64,000 bases of DNA from an uncultured Aquimarina sp. GTDB lineage: Bacteria > Bacteroidota > Bacteroidia > Flavobacteriales > Flavobacteriaceae. The notes under the pieces are model-generated. The model made no database searches and was not told where the DNA came from. It saw only the letters and a program-made list of their open reading frames with translations. The position numbers and the translations under genes were made by a program. Numbering within the stretch: position 1 is the first letter of the stretch; the number at the start of each line of letters is the position of its first letter. This document shows, piece by piece, positions 54,372 to 63,627 of the stretch. The stretch covers positions 62,001 to 126,000 of the forward strand of contig CANMLW010000012.1 in assembly GCA_947498705.1 (NCBI GenBank), read 5' to 3'.

Positions 54372-55370
54372 CTAATTTTTATCAAACTTTATACTTTTAA
54401 TAATCGCTTCTAGTTCGAACATATTATCCCTCTTATTTGCCGAAGGGGCAAATACAAAACCTTCTAAGACCAATAAACGGTTGTTGTCTACATCTTCTAT
54501 AGCATAGTTTACAAAAGGCCCGGCCATAAAGCGATCTTTGATCTCCCAGGTACCTTTGGTCTCGAACGTAAACTTATTGTCCAGTTTGGTTTCATAGAGA
54601 TAAGGTGCGTACGCTTCTTCTGTAATAAATTTGCCTACTGCAGAGGTTGGTATTTTTACCTTACCTATAGAATCTCTCATTTTTACAATGCTAGAAATGG
54701 TATTCGAATCTTTGGAGATAGTACCAAGAGGTAACTCATAAATCATAAGGTTCATACTACCGTTTTGAATGTCTTTACGAATCCAAAAAAAGGCATCTTC
54801 TTCTTTAGCTATGCGATAGGCTGTAGGAATAGTTACTTTTATTCCTAGTTTTTTCTGAAGTTGTGGTATTTTTTCTAAAGACTTTTTTATTCGTGTCTGT
54901 TTCTCTTTAGTTTCTATGGATTTAAAGTACGAAACGATTGTTTCATTATGTTTTTTAAGTAGTGCTACAATTTCTTCATCATTAGCCCCGGTAATAACTG
55001 CTCCGACCTGGGGAGTTGCAAACTTATTTGTAAGTTTACTATAACCACTTTTTGCTGTTTTATCTTTTTTGATCCAAAGAAAAGTACGGTTTTTTCTGGC
55101 CATACCATAAAAAGCAGCTTCTGGCATTTGCCTCATAGAGAACAGCGGTTCTTCTTGTGGTAATCCTGGTACTTCTGCTCCAAAATATTCTCTAACAACA
55201 TCGCCCACATTGCTTTTCCAGAGATTGTTTTCTACCACTACAGAAAGTTCATTTATTTTGCCCACAGAATGCGCCATTGCACCTTGTGGTTTTTTGTTTT
55301 TTTCTTTTTTAGCTTCTGTACAGCTAATCATGCAAAGCAGACAGCTTATGACGAGTATTAATTTTTTCAT
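54372..55370 (-). CDS. DUF4837 family lipoprotein
   Basis: This 332-residue protein has a lipoprotein leader ending MISC, with Cys17 as lipid site followed by TEAKKEKNKK. The body, opening AHSVGKINELSVVVENNLW, matches DUF4837. Function is unknown. It follows the transglycosylase gene with a 111-bp gap, an order common in Flavobacteriia, which suggests an envelope role. The residues after Cys17 are basic rather than acidic, so the protein probably faces the periplasm. Confidence 0.88.
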   Translation of the reverse strand: MKKLILVISCLLCMISCTEAKKEKNKKPQGAMAHSVGKINELSVVVENNLWKSNVGDVVREYFGAEVPGLPQEEPLFSMRQMPEAAFYGMARKNRTFLWIKKDKTAKSGYSKLTNKFATPQVGAVITGANDEEIVALLKKHNETIVSYFKSIETKEKQTRIKKSLEKIPQLQKKLGIKVTIPTAYRIAKEEDAFFWIRKDIQNGSMNLMIYELPLGTISKDSNTISSIVKMRDSIGKVKIPTSAVGKFITEEAYAPYLYETKLDNKFTFETKGTWEIKDRFMAGPFVNYAIEDVDNNRLLVLEGFVFAPSANKRDNMFELEAIIKSIKFDKN

Positions 55371-55481
55371 CTGTTCTTTTTTAATGTCTTTTTAATTGTC
55401 AGATGGAATTTGCTTATACACTATTAATTATCAATAACTTAAAGTGTTGTAGCCCATTACATACAATGATATTATTTTGCG

Positions 55482-57104
55482 TTATGATTTTGAAAGTTTT
55501 AATTTCATACCTGGTTTTATACCGGTACCGCTAATATCATTCCAATTTTTAAGATTCTCGACAGATATCCCGTTAAATTTTTTAGAAATACTCCATAAGG
55601 TATCACCAGATTTTACTGTATACACTTCTGAAGGCTTAGTTGTTTTCAAAGTTTTGTTAACGACTTTTGCAGTTGTTTTGCGTGCAGGATTGGTAATTGC
55701 TCTTCGAGAATGAATCGTTAATCTTTGCCCAACCCTTAGGTTATTACTTCGCAATCTATTCCATTTTTTGATTTGACTCACTCTTACACCATATCTTCTG
55801 GCTATTTTACCTAAATAATCTCCTTTACGTACTCTATATCTAATTCTATCGTTTGCCTCGTAGAATTTTGGTAATGGTTTTTCTCGTTTATCCAATTCTG
55901 CTTTGGCTAATTCATAGATCTTATCTTCATTAGCTACAAAAGGACCTATTTTATCCAGTGGCAATCTTAGTACGTAATCTTCATCTTTAACAAATGGTAT
56001 TATATCTAATTTATAAGAAGGGTTTAAGAACTGTAGTTCTTTGATATCCATATTCATATATTTAGACACCTGATCTAATGCGATCATTTGTTTTACTCGT
56101 ACGGTATCGGTTTCAAAATATACAAATTCTGGTTTTCTTGGTGCAAACCCATGCTTATCTGCATATTCAAAAATATACATAGTTGCCAAAAATGCTGGAA
56201 CATATCCTGCCGTTTCTCTAGGTAGGTTATGTCTTATATTCCAATAATTCGTTTTTCCTCCACTGCGTCTAATAGCTTTGTTCACATTTCCTGGTCCTGA
56301 GTTATAGGAAGCTAATGCTAGATCCCAGTCTCCAAACATCTTATGTAATTTTCCTAAGTAGGTACATGCTGCCTTGGTAGCCATAATAGGATCCATACGC
56401 TCATCTACATATGAACTTACTTCTAATCCAAACATTTTTCCTGTTCCAAACATAAACTGCCATAATCCTGTGGCCCCTACTCTCGACTTTGCTCTTGGTT
56501 TTAATGCAGACTCTACAATAGCCAAGTATTTCATCTCTAAAGGAATGTTATGATTGTCTAATTCTTGTTCGAACATTGGGAAATAGAACTCGCTTAGCGC
56601 CATTAAACGATTTAATTGTTCATGACGGTTTTTTAGATATCTTTTTATGACACTCTCTAGCGATGGGTTGTATTCTACATTAAAAGGTGTACGTGCATTT
56701 AATGCAGCCAATCGTGCTTTTAAAGTATCTGTTGGTAAGTCTACATATTCTACCGGCTCATAGGTAAGATTGGTAACCGATTTATAAATAGTGTCATAAA
56801 GGTCAGAGTTATACAACTCTTGTTTCCATAACGCATCTAATTGGGCTATTTTTGGATGGTCTTTTGCTACATAAACCAATGTATCTTTTACCTTGGTATT
56901 GGTAAGCGTAGTGGTTTGTAGTTCTGTGCCTGTACTTATAATTTTGGTCGTATCTGCTACCTGAACCAATTCTTTTTGAATACCTGGTGCATCGCTTTCT
57001 AGAGTTTTCTTAGTATTTGATTGTTTTTGAGTATCAGTTTCTTGTGCGCTTAGAGTAACTGAAACCAATAAAATTAAAAGAAAAAATGTGCGATAGGTAT
57101 TCAT
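55482..57104 (-). CDS. MltD-like lytic transglycosylase with two LysM domains
   Basis: This 540-residue exported protein has a signal peptide (1-20), a linker, an SLT-type transglycosylase domain (about 180-310) with catalytic Glu198 in LAIVESAL, and the family motifs GATGLWQFM and ALASYNSGPGNV. Two C-terminal LysM repeats bind peptidoglycan: about 414-462 (YRVRKGDYLGKIARRYGV) and 492-540 (YTVKSGDTLWSISKKF). It cleaves glycan strands to 1,6-anhydro ends during wall turnover. No lipobox is visible, unlike E. coli MltD. Confidence 0.94.
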   Translation of the reverse strand: MNTYRTFFLLILLVSVTLSAQETDTQKQSNTKKTLESDAPGIQKELVQVADTTKIISTGTELQTTTLTNTKVKDTLVYVAKDHPKIAQLDALWKQELYNSDLYDTIYKSVTNLTYEPVEYVDLPTDTLKARLAALNARTPFNVEYNPSLESVIKRYLKNRHEQLNRLMALSEFYFPMFEQELDNHNIPLEMKYLAIVESALKPRAKSRVGATGLWQFMFGTGKMFGLEVSSYVDERMDPIMATKAACTYLGKLHKMFGDWDLALASYNSGPGNVNKAIRRSGGKTNYWNIRHNLPRETAGYVPAFLATMYIFEYADKHGFAPRKPEFVYFETDTVRVKQMIALDQVSKYMNMDIKELQFLNPSYKLDIIPFVKDEDYVLRLPLDKIGPFVANEDKIYELAKAELDKREKPLPKFYEANDRIRYRVRKGDYLGKIARRYGVRVSQIKKWNRLRSNNLRVGQRLTIHSRRAITNPARKTTAKVVNKTLKTTKPSEVYTVKSGDTLWSISKKFNGISVENLKNWNDISGTGIKPGMKLKLSKS

Positions 57105-57233
57105 CTTATAAATATGTTTACTTTTTAATAACTAAATTAATTCTTTGATATTGTTTTTAACATGTTATCAACAATACAGCAGCGAAAATCGTGTTTTTTT
57201 TTCTAATATCCAAATAATCAATGCGTTAAAAAC

Positions 57234-57263
57234 GCAAAAAAACCAGTTAAAATGACTGGTTTT
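57234..57263 (-). terminator. Terminator of pgk
   Basis: AAAACCAGT (57239-57247) pairs with ACTGGTTTT (57255-57263), and the minus strand continues into a T-run. It lies 37 bp after the pgk stop. Confidence 0.8.
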
Positions 57264-57299
57264 ATATTTTTTTCCTACAAAAAATAAAATTCCTACAAA

Positions 57300-58502
57300 T
57301 TATTGTGCAATTTTTTGGTCTTCAATCGCAGCTATTCCAGGTAATGTTTTACCTTCTAAACTTTCTAGCATTGCCCCACCTCCTGTAGATACATAACTCA
57401 CTTTATCGCCAAAACCAAATTGTTTTACTGCTGCTACAGAGTCTCCTCCTCCTACAAGTGAAAAAGCACCTTCTTTTGTTGCTTCTTCAATAGCATGTCC
57501 CAGACCGATCGTTCCTTTGGCAAAGTTTTCTAATTCGAAAACCCCTAAAGGTCCATTCCATAAAATGGTTTTTGATTGTAGCACAACTTCAGAAAAATTC
57601 TTTATGGTTCCGGGTCCAACATCTAGGCCCTGCCATCCGTCGGGTATTGCATTTACAGATACCACCTGGGTATTGGCGTTATTATCAAAAGCATCTGCCG
57701 CCAACACATCCACCGGCAAATGTACTTGCACTCCTTTTTCTGTTGCTTTTTTAAGAATTTCTAAAGCTAATTCTTGCTTATCATCCTCGCAGATAGAGTT
57801 TCCTATGTTTCCGCCTTGTGCTTTGATAAAAGTAAATGTCATTCCGCCACCAATAATTAGGTGATCTATAGCATCTAATATGTTTTCTATAATCGTTATT
57901 TTTGAAGAGACTTTTGATCCACCCAAAATAGCGGTTACTGGTTTTTCTCCACTCTTTAGTACTTTATCGATACTCTCGATTTCTTTTGCCAACAGATTTC
58001 CGAAGCATTTATTTTCTGCAAAAAACTGTGCAACTATAGTTGTTGAGGCATGTGCTCTATGCGCTGTACCAAAAGCATCATTAATGTAGACATCTCCTAA
58101 TTTTGATAATTGTTCTGCAAAAATCGCATCACCACTAGTTTCTTCTGGGTGAAATCTTAGGTTTTCTAGTAACAATACTTCTCCCGGATTTAAAGCCGCT
58201 ACTGTATCTTCTGCTTCCTGCCCTACACAATTTGCTACATGCTTTACCTGTACACCTAGAACATCAGAAACTTTATCGATAATATGTCGTAAAGAGAATT
58301 CGTCCTGAACCCCTTTGGGTCTCCCTAAGTGAGACATAAGTACAGCGCTTCCACCATCTTCTAATACTTTTATGATAGTAGGTTTTGCTGCTTGTATTCT
58401 GGTATCGTCTGTTACTTCAAATTTTTCATTTAAGGGAACATTAAAATCTACTCGAATTAATGCTTTTTTATCTTCAAAATTAAAATCGTTAAGTGTCTTC
58501 AT
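57300..58502 (-). CDS. pgk: Phosphoglycerate kinase
   Basis: This 400-residue glycolytic enzyme has the signature [20 protein letters not shown] at the N-terminus, [28 protein letters not shown] and the C-terminal nucleotide loop GGGDSVAAV. It transfers phosphate between 1,3-bisphosphoglycerate and ADP in the cytoplasm. Length is normal. It has its own terminator and lies upstream of the transglycosylase gene on the same strand. Confidence 0.97.
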   Translation of the reverse strand: MKTLNDFNFEDKKALIRVDFNVPLNEKFEVTDDTRIQAAKPTIIKVLEDGGSAVLMSHLGRPKGVQDEFSLRHIIDKVSDVLGVQVKHVANCVGQEAEDTVAALNPGEVLLLENLRFHPEETSGDAIFAEQLSKLGDVYINDAFGTAHRAHASTTIVAQFFAENKCFGNLLAKEIESIDKVLKSGEKPVTAILGGSKVSSKITIIENILDAIDHLIIGGGMTFTFIKAQGGNIGNSICEDDKQELALEILKKATEKGVQVHLPVDVLAADAFDNNANTQVVSVNAIPDGWQGLDVGPGTIKNFSEVVLQSKTILWNGPLGVFELENFAKGTIGLGHAIEEATKEGAFSLVGGGDSVAAVKQFGFGDKVSYVSTGGGAMLESLEGKTLPGIAAIEDQKIAQ

Positions 58503-58660
58503 GTTGCAATATTGATTTTCGTTACGAAAATAATTCTATTTCCTCAAAAACATTGTATTCTAAGGGAAAAATTAGTCCAATTATTTCTATAATTTTTAGT
58601 TTTATCAAATTCATAGAAAAAAGGATCTCTGGTTATTTATACTACAATTCGATTTAATCT

Positions 58661-60109
58661 TTATTTCTTTAATTCTGCTATCACCGAAGCCGCATTTTTG
58701 TTGTTAGGATTTAATGCCAACGATTGCTCATATGCCTGTATACCTTCTTTATAATATTTCTTACCTAATTTTATGAAACATTCGCCCAGGCTATCATACA
58801 CATTGGCACTTTCTGGATATAGTTCAACATTTAATTTAAAAACACTAAGCGCTTCTTGTATTTTCTCTTTTTCTAATAGTTTATATCCAAACTGATTGAT
58901 TTCATCTTCCCAAAAACCATCTACCCTATATGCTGTATTAGGATCTTGACATAATGAAAGGATTTCTGTAACACTCTTTCCTTCATTGTACAATTCTATC
59001 ATTTTTTTTGGAGCATCTTTCCCATATACTATATTTCTTATTGCCTTAGCTGGGCTTTTTTCTACGTCATAATGATTTTGTAATACAATAATTGTTTTAT
59101 CGGTAGTTATGTGTCTTTCGATTTCTGTTATATATCCAGGCCATCCCCCACTATGTCGCACAAACTTACCTGCCAGTATGTTTTCTTTGATACTCCACCC
59201 ATATCCATAACTTTTCAATATTTTATCATTATTGTATGAGGGGGTAAACATTTCATTGATACTTTTTTGAGATACCAACGTATTTGTATATAAGGCTCTA
59301 TCCCATTTTAATAAATCTAGTACTGTAGCATGAATCGCACCATCTCCTACTACATTTACCCAACCAAACATTTTTCTAGCCCGTTCTATCTTATTGGGTA
59401 ACACATATTTTTTATGATTTCTATCATAAAGATACCCGTATGCATAATTATCTATTTTTTCTAGTTCTGATAGAGAAGGGTTTACAAATGTTCTGGTCAT
59501 TTGTAATGGTTTGAAGATCATTTTATCTAGAAACTCACAATAGGTGCTACCAGAAATCTGCTCGATAATACTTGCCAAAAATGCGTATCCCGTATTACTA
59601 TATTTATATTTTGTACCAGGCTCAAAATACAAAGGAAACTGATGTTTACTATATAATTTAATGATATCCTTATTAGTTATTTTCTTTGTTCTATCTACAA
59701 TTGGTTGTAGTTTTCGTAGGTAGTCTGGTAAGCCACTTGTATGATGTAGCAAATTTTTGACAGTAATCTCTGGATAACATGACAACTCTGGGAGGTAATG
59801 GGCAATCTTATCTTCTAATGCAAGTTTATCTTGCTCCTTTAAGATCATAATCCCCATTGCTGTAAATTGCTTCGAAACTGATGCCAGATCAAAAACGGAA
59901 TGTTCATCTAATTCTTCCTTGGTAGTCTCATTGGCAAAGCCTATACTTTTTAGGTAGCTTATTTTTCCTTGCTCGGCTACCAAAATGTTGCCATTAAATT
60001 TTCCTTCTGAGGCCAAACCCCTAATCAAGCTGTCTATTCTTTGAGCACTATCCTGTGCAAAGTTTACTTGTGTTAGTAGTAAAAAAAATACTGTTGTTAA
60101 TAGTTTCAT
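58661..60109 (-). CDS. Exported class C beta-lactamase-like serine hydrolase with TPR tail
   Basis: This 482-residue protein has a signal peptide (1-19, NFAQ) and a serine beta-lactamase/DD-peptidase fold. The motifs are SVSK (Ser77, Lys80), YSN (Tyr170-Asn172) and HSG (His319-Gly321). Residues about 395-480 form a tetratricopeptide tail (SANVYDSLGECFIKLGKKYY then GIQAYEQSLALNP). Proteins of this type are esterases, peptidases or D-aminopeptidases more often than resistance enzymes; the substrate is unknown. The TPR tail suggests a partner protein. Confidence 0.9.
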   Translation of the reverse strand: MKLLTTVFFLLLTQVNFAQDSAQRIDSLIRGLASEGKFNGNILVAEQGKISYLKSIGFANETTKEELDEHSVFDLASVSKQFTAMGIMILKEQDKLALEDKIAHYLPELSCYPEITVKNLLHHTSGLPDYLRKLQPIVDRTKKITNKDIIKLYSKHQFPLYFEPGTKYKYSNTGYAFLASIIEQISGSTYCEFLDKMIFKPLQMTRTFVNPSLSELEKIDNYAYGYLYDRNHKKYVLPNKIERARKMFGWVNVVGDGAIHATVLDLLKWDRALYTNTLVSQKSINEMFTPSYNNDKILKSYGYGWSIKENILAGKFVRHSGGWPGYITEIERHITTDKTIIVLQNHYDVEKSPAKAIRNIVYGKDAPKKMIELYNEGKSVTEILSLCQDPNTAYRVDGFWEDEINQFGYKLLEKEKIQEALSVFKLNVELYPESANVYDSLGECFIKLGKKYYKEGIQAYEQSLALNPNNKNAASVIAELKK

Positions 60110-60236
60110 AAATATTGATTTTTGATTGAAATTGATTTACTTTCTGAGGAGTTTTTTGACATACCTATGGCTGTGCTAAACAGAAAAAAGTCTCTGATAA
60201 CATTATAAAAAGCCTTAATATTGATTGGTATTTTAT

Positions 60237-60446
60237 CTAACTATCCTGTGTATACTCTAAGATATCTCCCGGTTGGCATTCTAAAATTTTACAAATATGT
60301 TCTAATGTTTCGAACCTGATCCCTTTGGCCTTTCCTGTTTTAAGCACAGAAAGATTGGCTTGGGTGATTCCTATTTTTTCGGCTAGCTCTTTACTTCTCA
60401 TTTTACGTTTGGCCAGCATAATATCTATGTTTACTATAATTGCCAT
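60237..60446 (-). CDS. Cro/C1-type (XRE) HTH regulator of the DUF2975 operon
   Basis: This 69-residue DNA-binding protein is a single helix-turn-helix domain: SKELAEKIGITQANLSVLK then FETLEHICKILECQPGDIL. It matches the YozG-like small XRE regulators that accompany DUF2975 membrane proteins. It starts 2 bp after the DUF2975 stop, so both are on one message. Autoregulation through the palindrome at 61000-61030 is inferred. Confidence 0.92.
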   Translation of the reverse strand: MAIIVNIDIMLAKRKMRSKELAEKIGITQANLSVLKTGKAKGIRFETLEHICKILECQPGDILEYTQDS

Positions 60447-60448
60447 AA

Positions 60449-60967
60449 TTAAATGATTAAGTCCTGGTTTTCTTGAAGTGTAAGCCCCTTTTTAAATATT
60501 GCTGCCAAAAAGAAGATAAAAACGCCTAATAACATATGTAAAAATACAATCATTGTATCTCCTTTGTCTACAGAAAATAAAAAATGAAACAGTACTAATA
60601 ATACTATAGGAGCACATAAATTAATGATATAAAACCTCCTTAATCTTTGATATGCTTTTTGTGTAAACAATTTTTCTTTGGTAAAAACATCAAATACTCT
60701 GCTTAGCAACCAAAAAAATGCGCCATAACAAATCATAACCAAAAAGAATCGTACCAAGATGTATAAAGCGTTATAAAAACCTAATAAAAATGGTTGTTTG
60801 GTAAATGGGAAAAAAATCTGGAACCTTTCTCCATTATCTATAATACTTAATGCACTATTCTTAAAACCTAAAACAAAAGCTGCATATACTACAATCAAGA
60901 TGTAAAACCCTGTAAGTATCTGGGTAATCCAGTAACCTAGTTTAGAAATTATATATACTTTTTTCAT
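60449..60967 (-). CDS. DUF2975 family membrane protein
   Basis: This 172-residue protein has four membrane spans, at about 12-38, 62-88, 110-128 and 134-156. It matches DUF2975, whose members almost always precede a small XRE regulator as here. The function is unknown; a role in sensing membrane state and tuning the regulator is plausible. A promoter and palindrome lie just upstream. Confidence 0.88.
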   Translation of the reverse strand: MKKVYIISKLGYWITQILTGFYILIVVYAAFVLGFKNSALSIIDNGERFQIFFPFTKQPFLLGFYNALYILVRFFLVMICYGAFFWLLSRVFDVFTKEKLFTQKAYQRLRRFYIINLCAPIVLLVLFHFLFSVDKGDTMIVFLHMLLGVFIFFLAAIFKKGLTLQENQDLII

Positions 60968-60990
60968 TGTACCTTAATTAATTATTTGTA

Positions 60991-60998
60991 CAAATCTA
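60991..60998 (-). promoter_or_regulatory. Promoter -7 element of the DUF2975/HTH operon
   Basis: The minus strand reads TAGATTTG, fitting TAnnTTTG, 24 bp before the DUF2975 start. The -33 region coincides with the adjacent palindrome. Confidence 0.55.
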
Positions 60999-60999
60999 C

Positions 61000-61030
61000 A
61001 AATTAATTATCGTAAAACGATAATTAATTT
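61000..61030. promoter_or_regulatory. Palindromic operator candidate for the HTH regulator
   Basis: AAATTAATTATCGT (61000-61013) and ACGATAATTAATTT (61017-61030) form a perfect 14-bp inverted repeat around AAA. Its inner core TATCG-N5-CGATA has the size of an XRE dimer site. It begins one base upstream of the -7 element, where a bound repressor would block RNA polymerase. On the plus strand it is followed closely by TTTTTT, so a terminator reading is possible, but no plus-strand gene precedes it. Confidence 0.6.
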
Positions 61031-61118
61031 CTTTTTTAGGATAATAAAATAAAAATGAATTTTGTGAAAAAGTATGCTATACCGGCTACTAAAAACCTAA
61101 AATTCAGCTACAAATACC

Positions 61119-61154
61119 AAAAAAAATCCAAGATAAAAACATATATCTTGGATT
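61119..61154 (-). terminator. Terminator of the lipocalin-like lipoprotein gene
   Basis: AATCCAAGAT (61125-61134) pairs with ATCTTGGATT (61145-61154), and the minus strand continues into a T-run. It lies about 90 bp after the stop at 61245. Confidence 0.8.
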
Positions 61155-61244
61155 AGTTATATCTATTTTACTCTAAAAAAACAGCTTATTTTCGACGCAT
61201 TCGTATGGATTTGTCAAATTTGAATTTTGTAGCTTCAGTGATTT

Positions 61245-62210
61245 TTATTCTTCAAAAAATTCATCCGCAGTTTTTTCATAAATCAATTTAAATGTCAAGG
61301 TTTGATCTCCATCTTGAATTGATTCAAAAAGAGTTAGTTTATCACCTTCAAAAGAAATAGTTTGAGGTTCATTTTCACCTTTTGCATCTTCAATAAAACT
61401 TGGGACATTCAAATCCTCTGGTATGGCTACTACCTCTTCGGTAATTGTTGTCAATACATCAGATTCGATAGTATACGTTCCAGAAATACCAAAACCATCA
61501 TAAATGCACAAACTACTATCCATTTCATCATCTATTACGGCTATATCTGTAAAGGTATTATCTTCTCTAAATTCTACAATTGATTTTTGCTCGCACTCGT
61601 TTGCGGTAAAAGATTCTTCATTTTCAAAATATTCTACTAGCTTCCACCTTCCTACTATTTCGTTTTTGTCTTCAGTAATTTTAGTTTCAATTTTTCCTTT
61701 ATAAGACCCTTCAAAAGTTCCTTTGTCATACACCAATTTGAAATCAACTATATATTCATCAACAGATTTTTCTATCGTAATCGTTCCCGAAATGATATTT
61801 TCAAAATAATTGGATGATATATCTGCCTCTCCGTTGGTCATTTGTAAACCGACTCCTGCCTCGCTATCAAAAAAATGAAGTGTTGGGTCATAATCGGCAT
61901 CAGTATCCATTTTAAAACTAAAAGTACCCTCTGGTAAAGCTTTTCTATTATCAAACAGAACACCTACAAAATCTAATTCTCCCGTATAATCCTCACCCGA
62001 AAAATCAACATTTGCCAATGTTAATTGAATATGATTGTCTAAATTCTTTATTACAGCATAGTTAATGTCGTATGACTCATCATTAAACGTAAAATTGTTA
62101 CTGGTTTGATTCATTTGATCTGTCTGATCTATTTGATCATCGTCCTTTTTACAGGATGTAACCAATGTAATAGCCAATAATAAAGTCCATATTACTCTAA
62201 TGTTTTCCAT
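61245..62210 (-). CDS. Surface lipoprotein with lipocalin-like domain
   Basis: With the start at 62208-62210 (MENIRVIWTLLLA) the protein has 321 residues. I prefer it to an in-frame ATG 54 bp upstream because it gives a normal lipoprotein leader ending LVTSC. The residues after the Cys (KKDDDQ) resemble the lipoprotein surface-export signal of Bacteroidota. The first half is a beta-rich region; the second half, from IVGRWKLVEYFENEE, matches lipocalin-like domains of this phylum (DUF4923/lipocalin_4 type). Ligand and function are unknown. Confidence 0.82.
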   Translation of the reverse strand: MENIRVIWTLLLAITLVTSCKKDDDQIDQTDQMNQTSNNFTFNDESYDINYAVIKNLDNHIQLTLANVDFSGEDYTGELDFVGVLFDNRKALPEGTFSFKMDTDADYDPTLHFFDSEAGVGLQMTNGEADISSNYFENIISGTITIEKSVDEYIVDFKLVYDKGTFEGSYKGKIETKITEDKNEIVGRWKLVEYFENEESFTANECEQKSIVEFREDNTFTDIAVIDDEMDSSLCIYDGFGISGTYTIESDVLTTITEEVVAIPEDLNVPSFIEDAKGENEPQTISFEGDKLTLFESIQDGDQTLTFKLIYEKTADEFFEE

Positions 62211-62419
62211 AATCTTGTTTCTGATTAAAATTTTTCCAAGGCAAATTAACGGTTTAATTAACAAAAGAAGAATATATACTATTTACTATTCGATATAATA
62301 CTTGTTTCTAGGATAGTCGATCACTTCCTGATTGATGAGATTCGATAAAAATTCTGAAAATTAAATTTCATAATGTAGATTAAATTGGTGATTCATACTT
62401 TTTGGCTAATTCTTCTTTT

Positions 62420-62427
62420 TATATTTG
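62420..62427 (+). promoter_or_regulatory. Possible promoter -7 element of holB
   Basis: TATATTTG fits TAnnTTTG, with a TTTG at 62401-62404 upstream at slightly short spacing. It ends only 3 bp before the ATG at 62431, so the transcript would be nearly or fully leaderless. Confidence 0.3.
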
Positions 62428-62430
62428 TCC

Positions 62431-63585
62431 ATGCTTTTTTCAGAAATATTAGGATTAACACATCTCAAAAGCTATTTGACCACCAGCGCAGATCGCAATA
62501 GGATACCACACGCACAGCTTTTTGCAGGGCCTAACGGAAGTGGTACGCTACCCATGGCTATTGCCTATGCACAATACATATTATGTCATAATCAAAATGG
62601 TGAAAACACAGCAGGTGAGGCTTCTTGTAACATTAAGTTTGATCATCTGGCACATCCCGATTTACATTTTGTATATCCCGTCGCAGTCAATGACAAAGTA
62701 AAAAAACACCCAACCTCTGATCAATTTGCAGAAGAATGGAGAAGTTTTGTAAAAGAAAATCCCTACGGAAGTATTTTTGATTGGTATCTGTCTGTTGGAA
62801 TTGAAAAAAAACAAGGGCAAATAGGAGTAGATGAGGCTCTGGAAATTGTTAAAAAACTTTCTCTAAAAAGCTATGAAGGAGGGCATAAAGTAATGCTCAT
62901 TTGGATGGCTGATAAAATGAACATTGCTGCTTCGAACAAGTTACTTAAACTTATTGAAGAGCCACCAGAAAAAACCATTTTCATTCTTATAACCGAAAAT
63001 GAGGAACAAATTATACAAACCATTCGTTCTCGTTGTCAGGTATTGCATTTTCCTCCCTTGGGAGAGCAAGTGATCAAAGAAGCATTACAAAAGAATGAAG
63101 AAACACCTGTAAACGAAGCTACCAAAATAGCGCATCGGGCAAATGGGGATTATAACAAAGCTTTACGACTATTACACCAAGATGGTGGCGATGATCAATT
63201 TGAAGAATGGTTTATACAGTGGGTACGCACGGCTTTTAGGGCTAAAGGGAACAAGGCAGCTGTACGTGACCTCATCTCATGGAGCGAGTCTATAGCAGGA
63301 ACCGGAAGAGAGACTCAAAAGAAATTTTTGAATTACTGTTTAGATTTTTTCAGGCAAGCTTTGCTCCTTAACTATGGGGCCAAAGATCTAGTGTTTCTTG
63401 AACCTACGAATCCTGGTTTTAAATTAGAAAATTTTGCTCCTTTTATACACGGAGGTAATATTCTGGACATTTCTAAAGAACTACAGGACGCTGCATATCA
63501 TATCGAACGTAACGGTAATGCAAAAATCATTCTTACAGATTTATCGATAAAACTAACTCGTTTACTACATAAAAAAAGTAGTTAA
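62431..63585 (+). CDS. holB: DNA polymerase III subunit delta' (clamp loader)
   Basis: This protein (384 residues from the ATG at 62431) is a clamp-loader AAA+ subunit of the replicative polymerase. I reject a TTG start 6 bp upstream because MLFSEILGLTHLKSYL is the family N-terminus. The P-loop is degenerate (GPNGSGTLPMA, no Lys), as expected for delta', which does not hydrolyse ATP. The SNKLLKLIEEPPEKTIFILI and IRSRCQVLHF segments are diagnostic. It is followed 42 bp later by a DoxX-like gene on the same strand. Confidence 0.93.
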   Translation: MLFSEILGLTHLKSYLTTSADRNRIPHAQLFAGPNGSGTLPMAIAYAQYILCHNQNGENTAGEASCNIKFDHLAHPDLHFVYPVAVNDKVKKHPTSDQFAEEWRSFVKENPYGSIFDWYLSVGIEKKQGQIGVDEALEIVKKLSLKSYEGGHKVMLIWMADKMNIAASNKLLKLIEEPPEKTIFILITENEEQIIQTIRSRCQVLHFPPLGEQVIKEALQKNEETPVNEATKIAHRANGDYNKALRLLHQDGGDDQFEEWFIQWVRTAFRAKGNKAAVRDLISWSESIAGTGRETQKKFLNYCLDFFRQALLLNYGAKDLVFLEPTNPGFKLENFAPFIHGGNILDISKELQDAAYHIERNGNAKIILTDLSIKLTRLLHKKSS

Positions 63586-63627
63586 CCAGAACCATTAAAC
63601 AAATCACACTAACTATAAAATTACATT

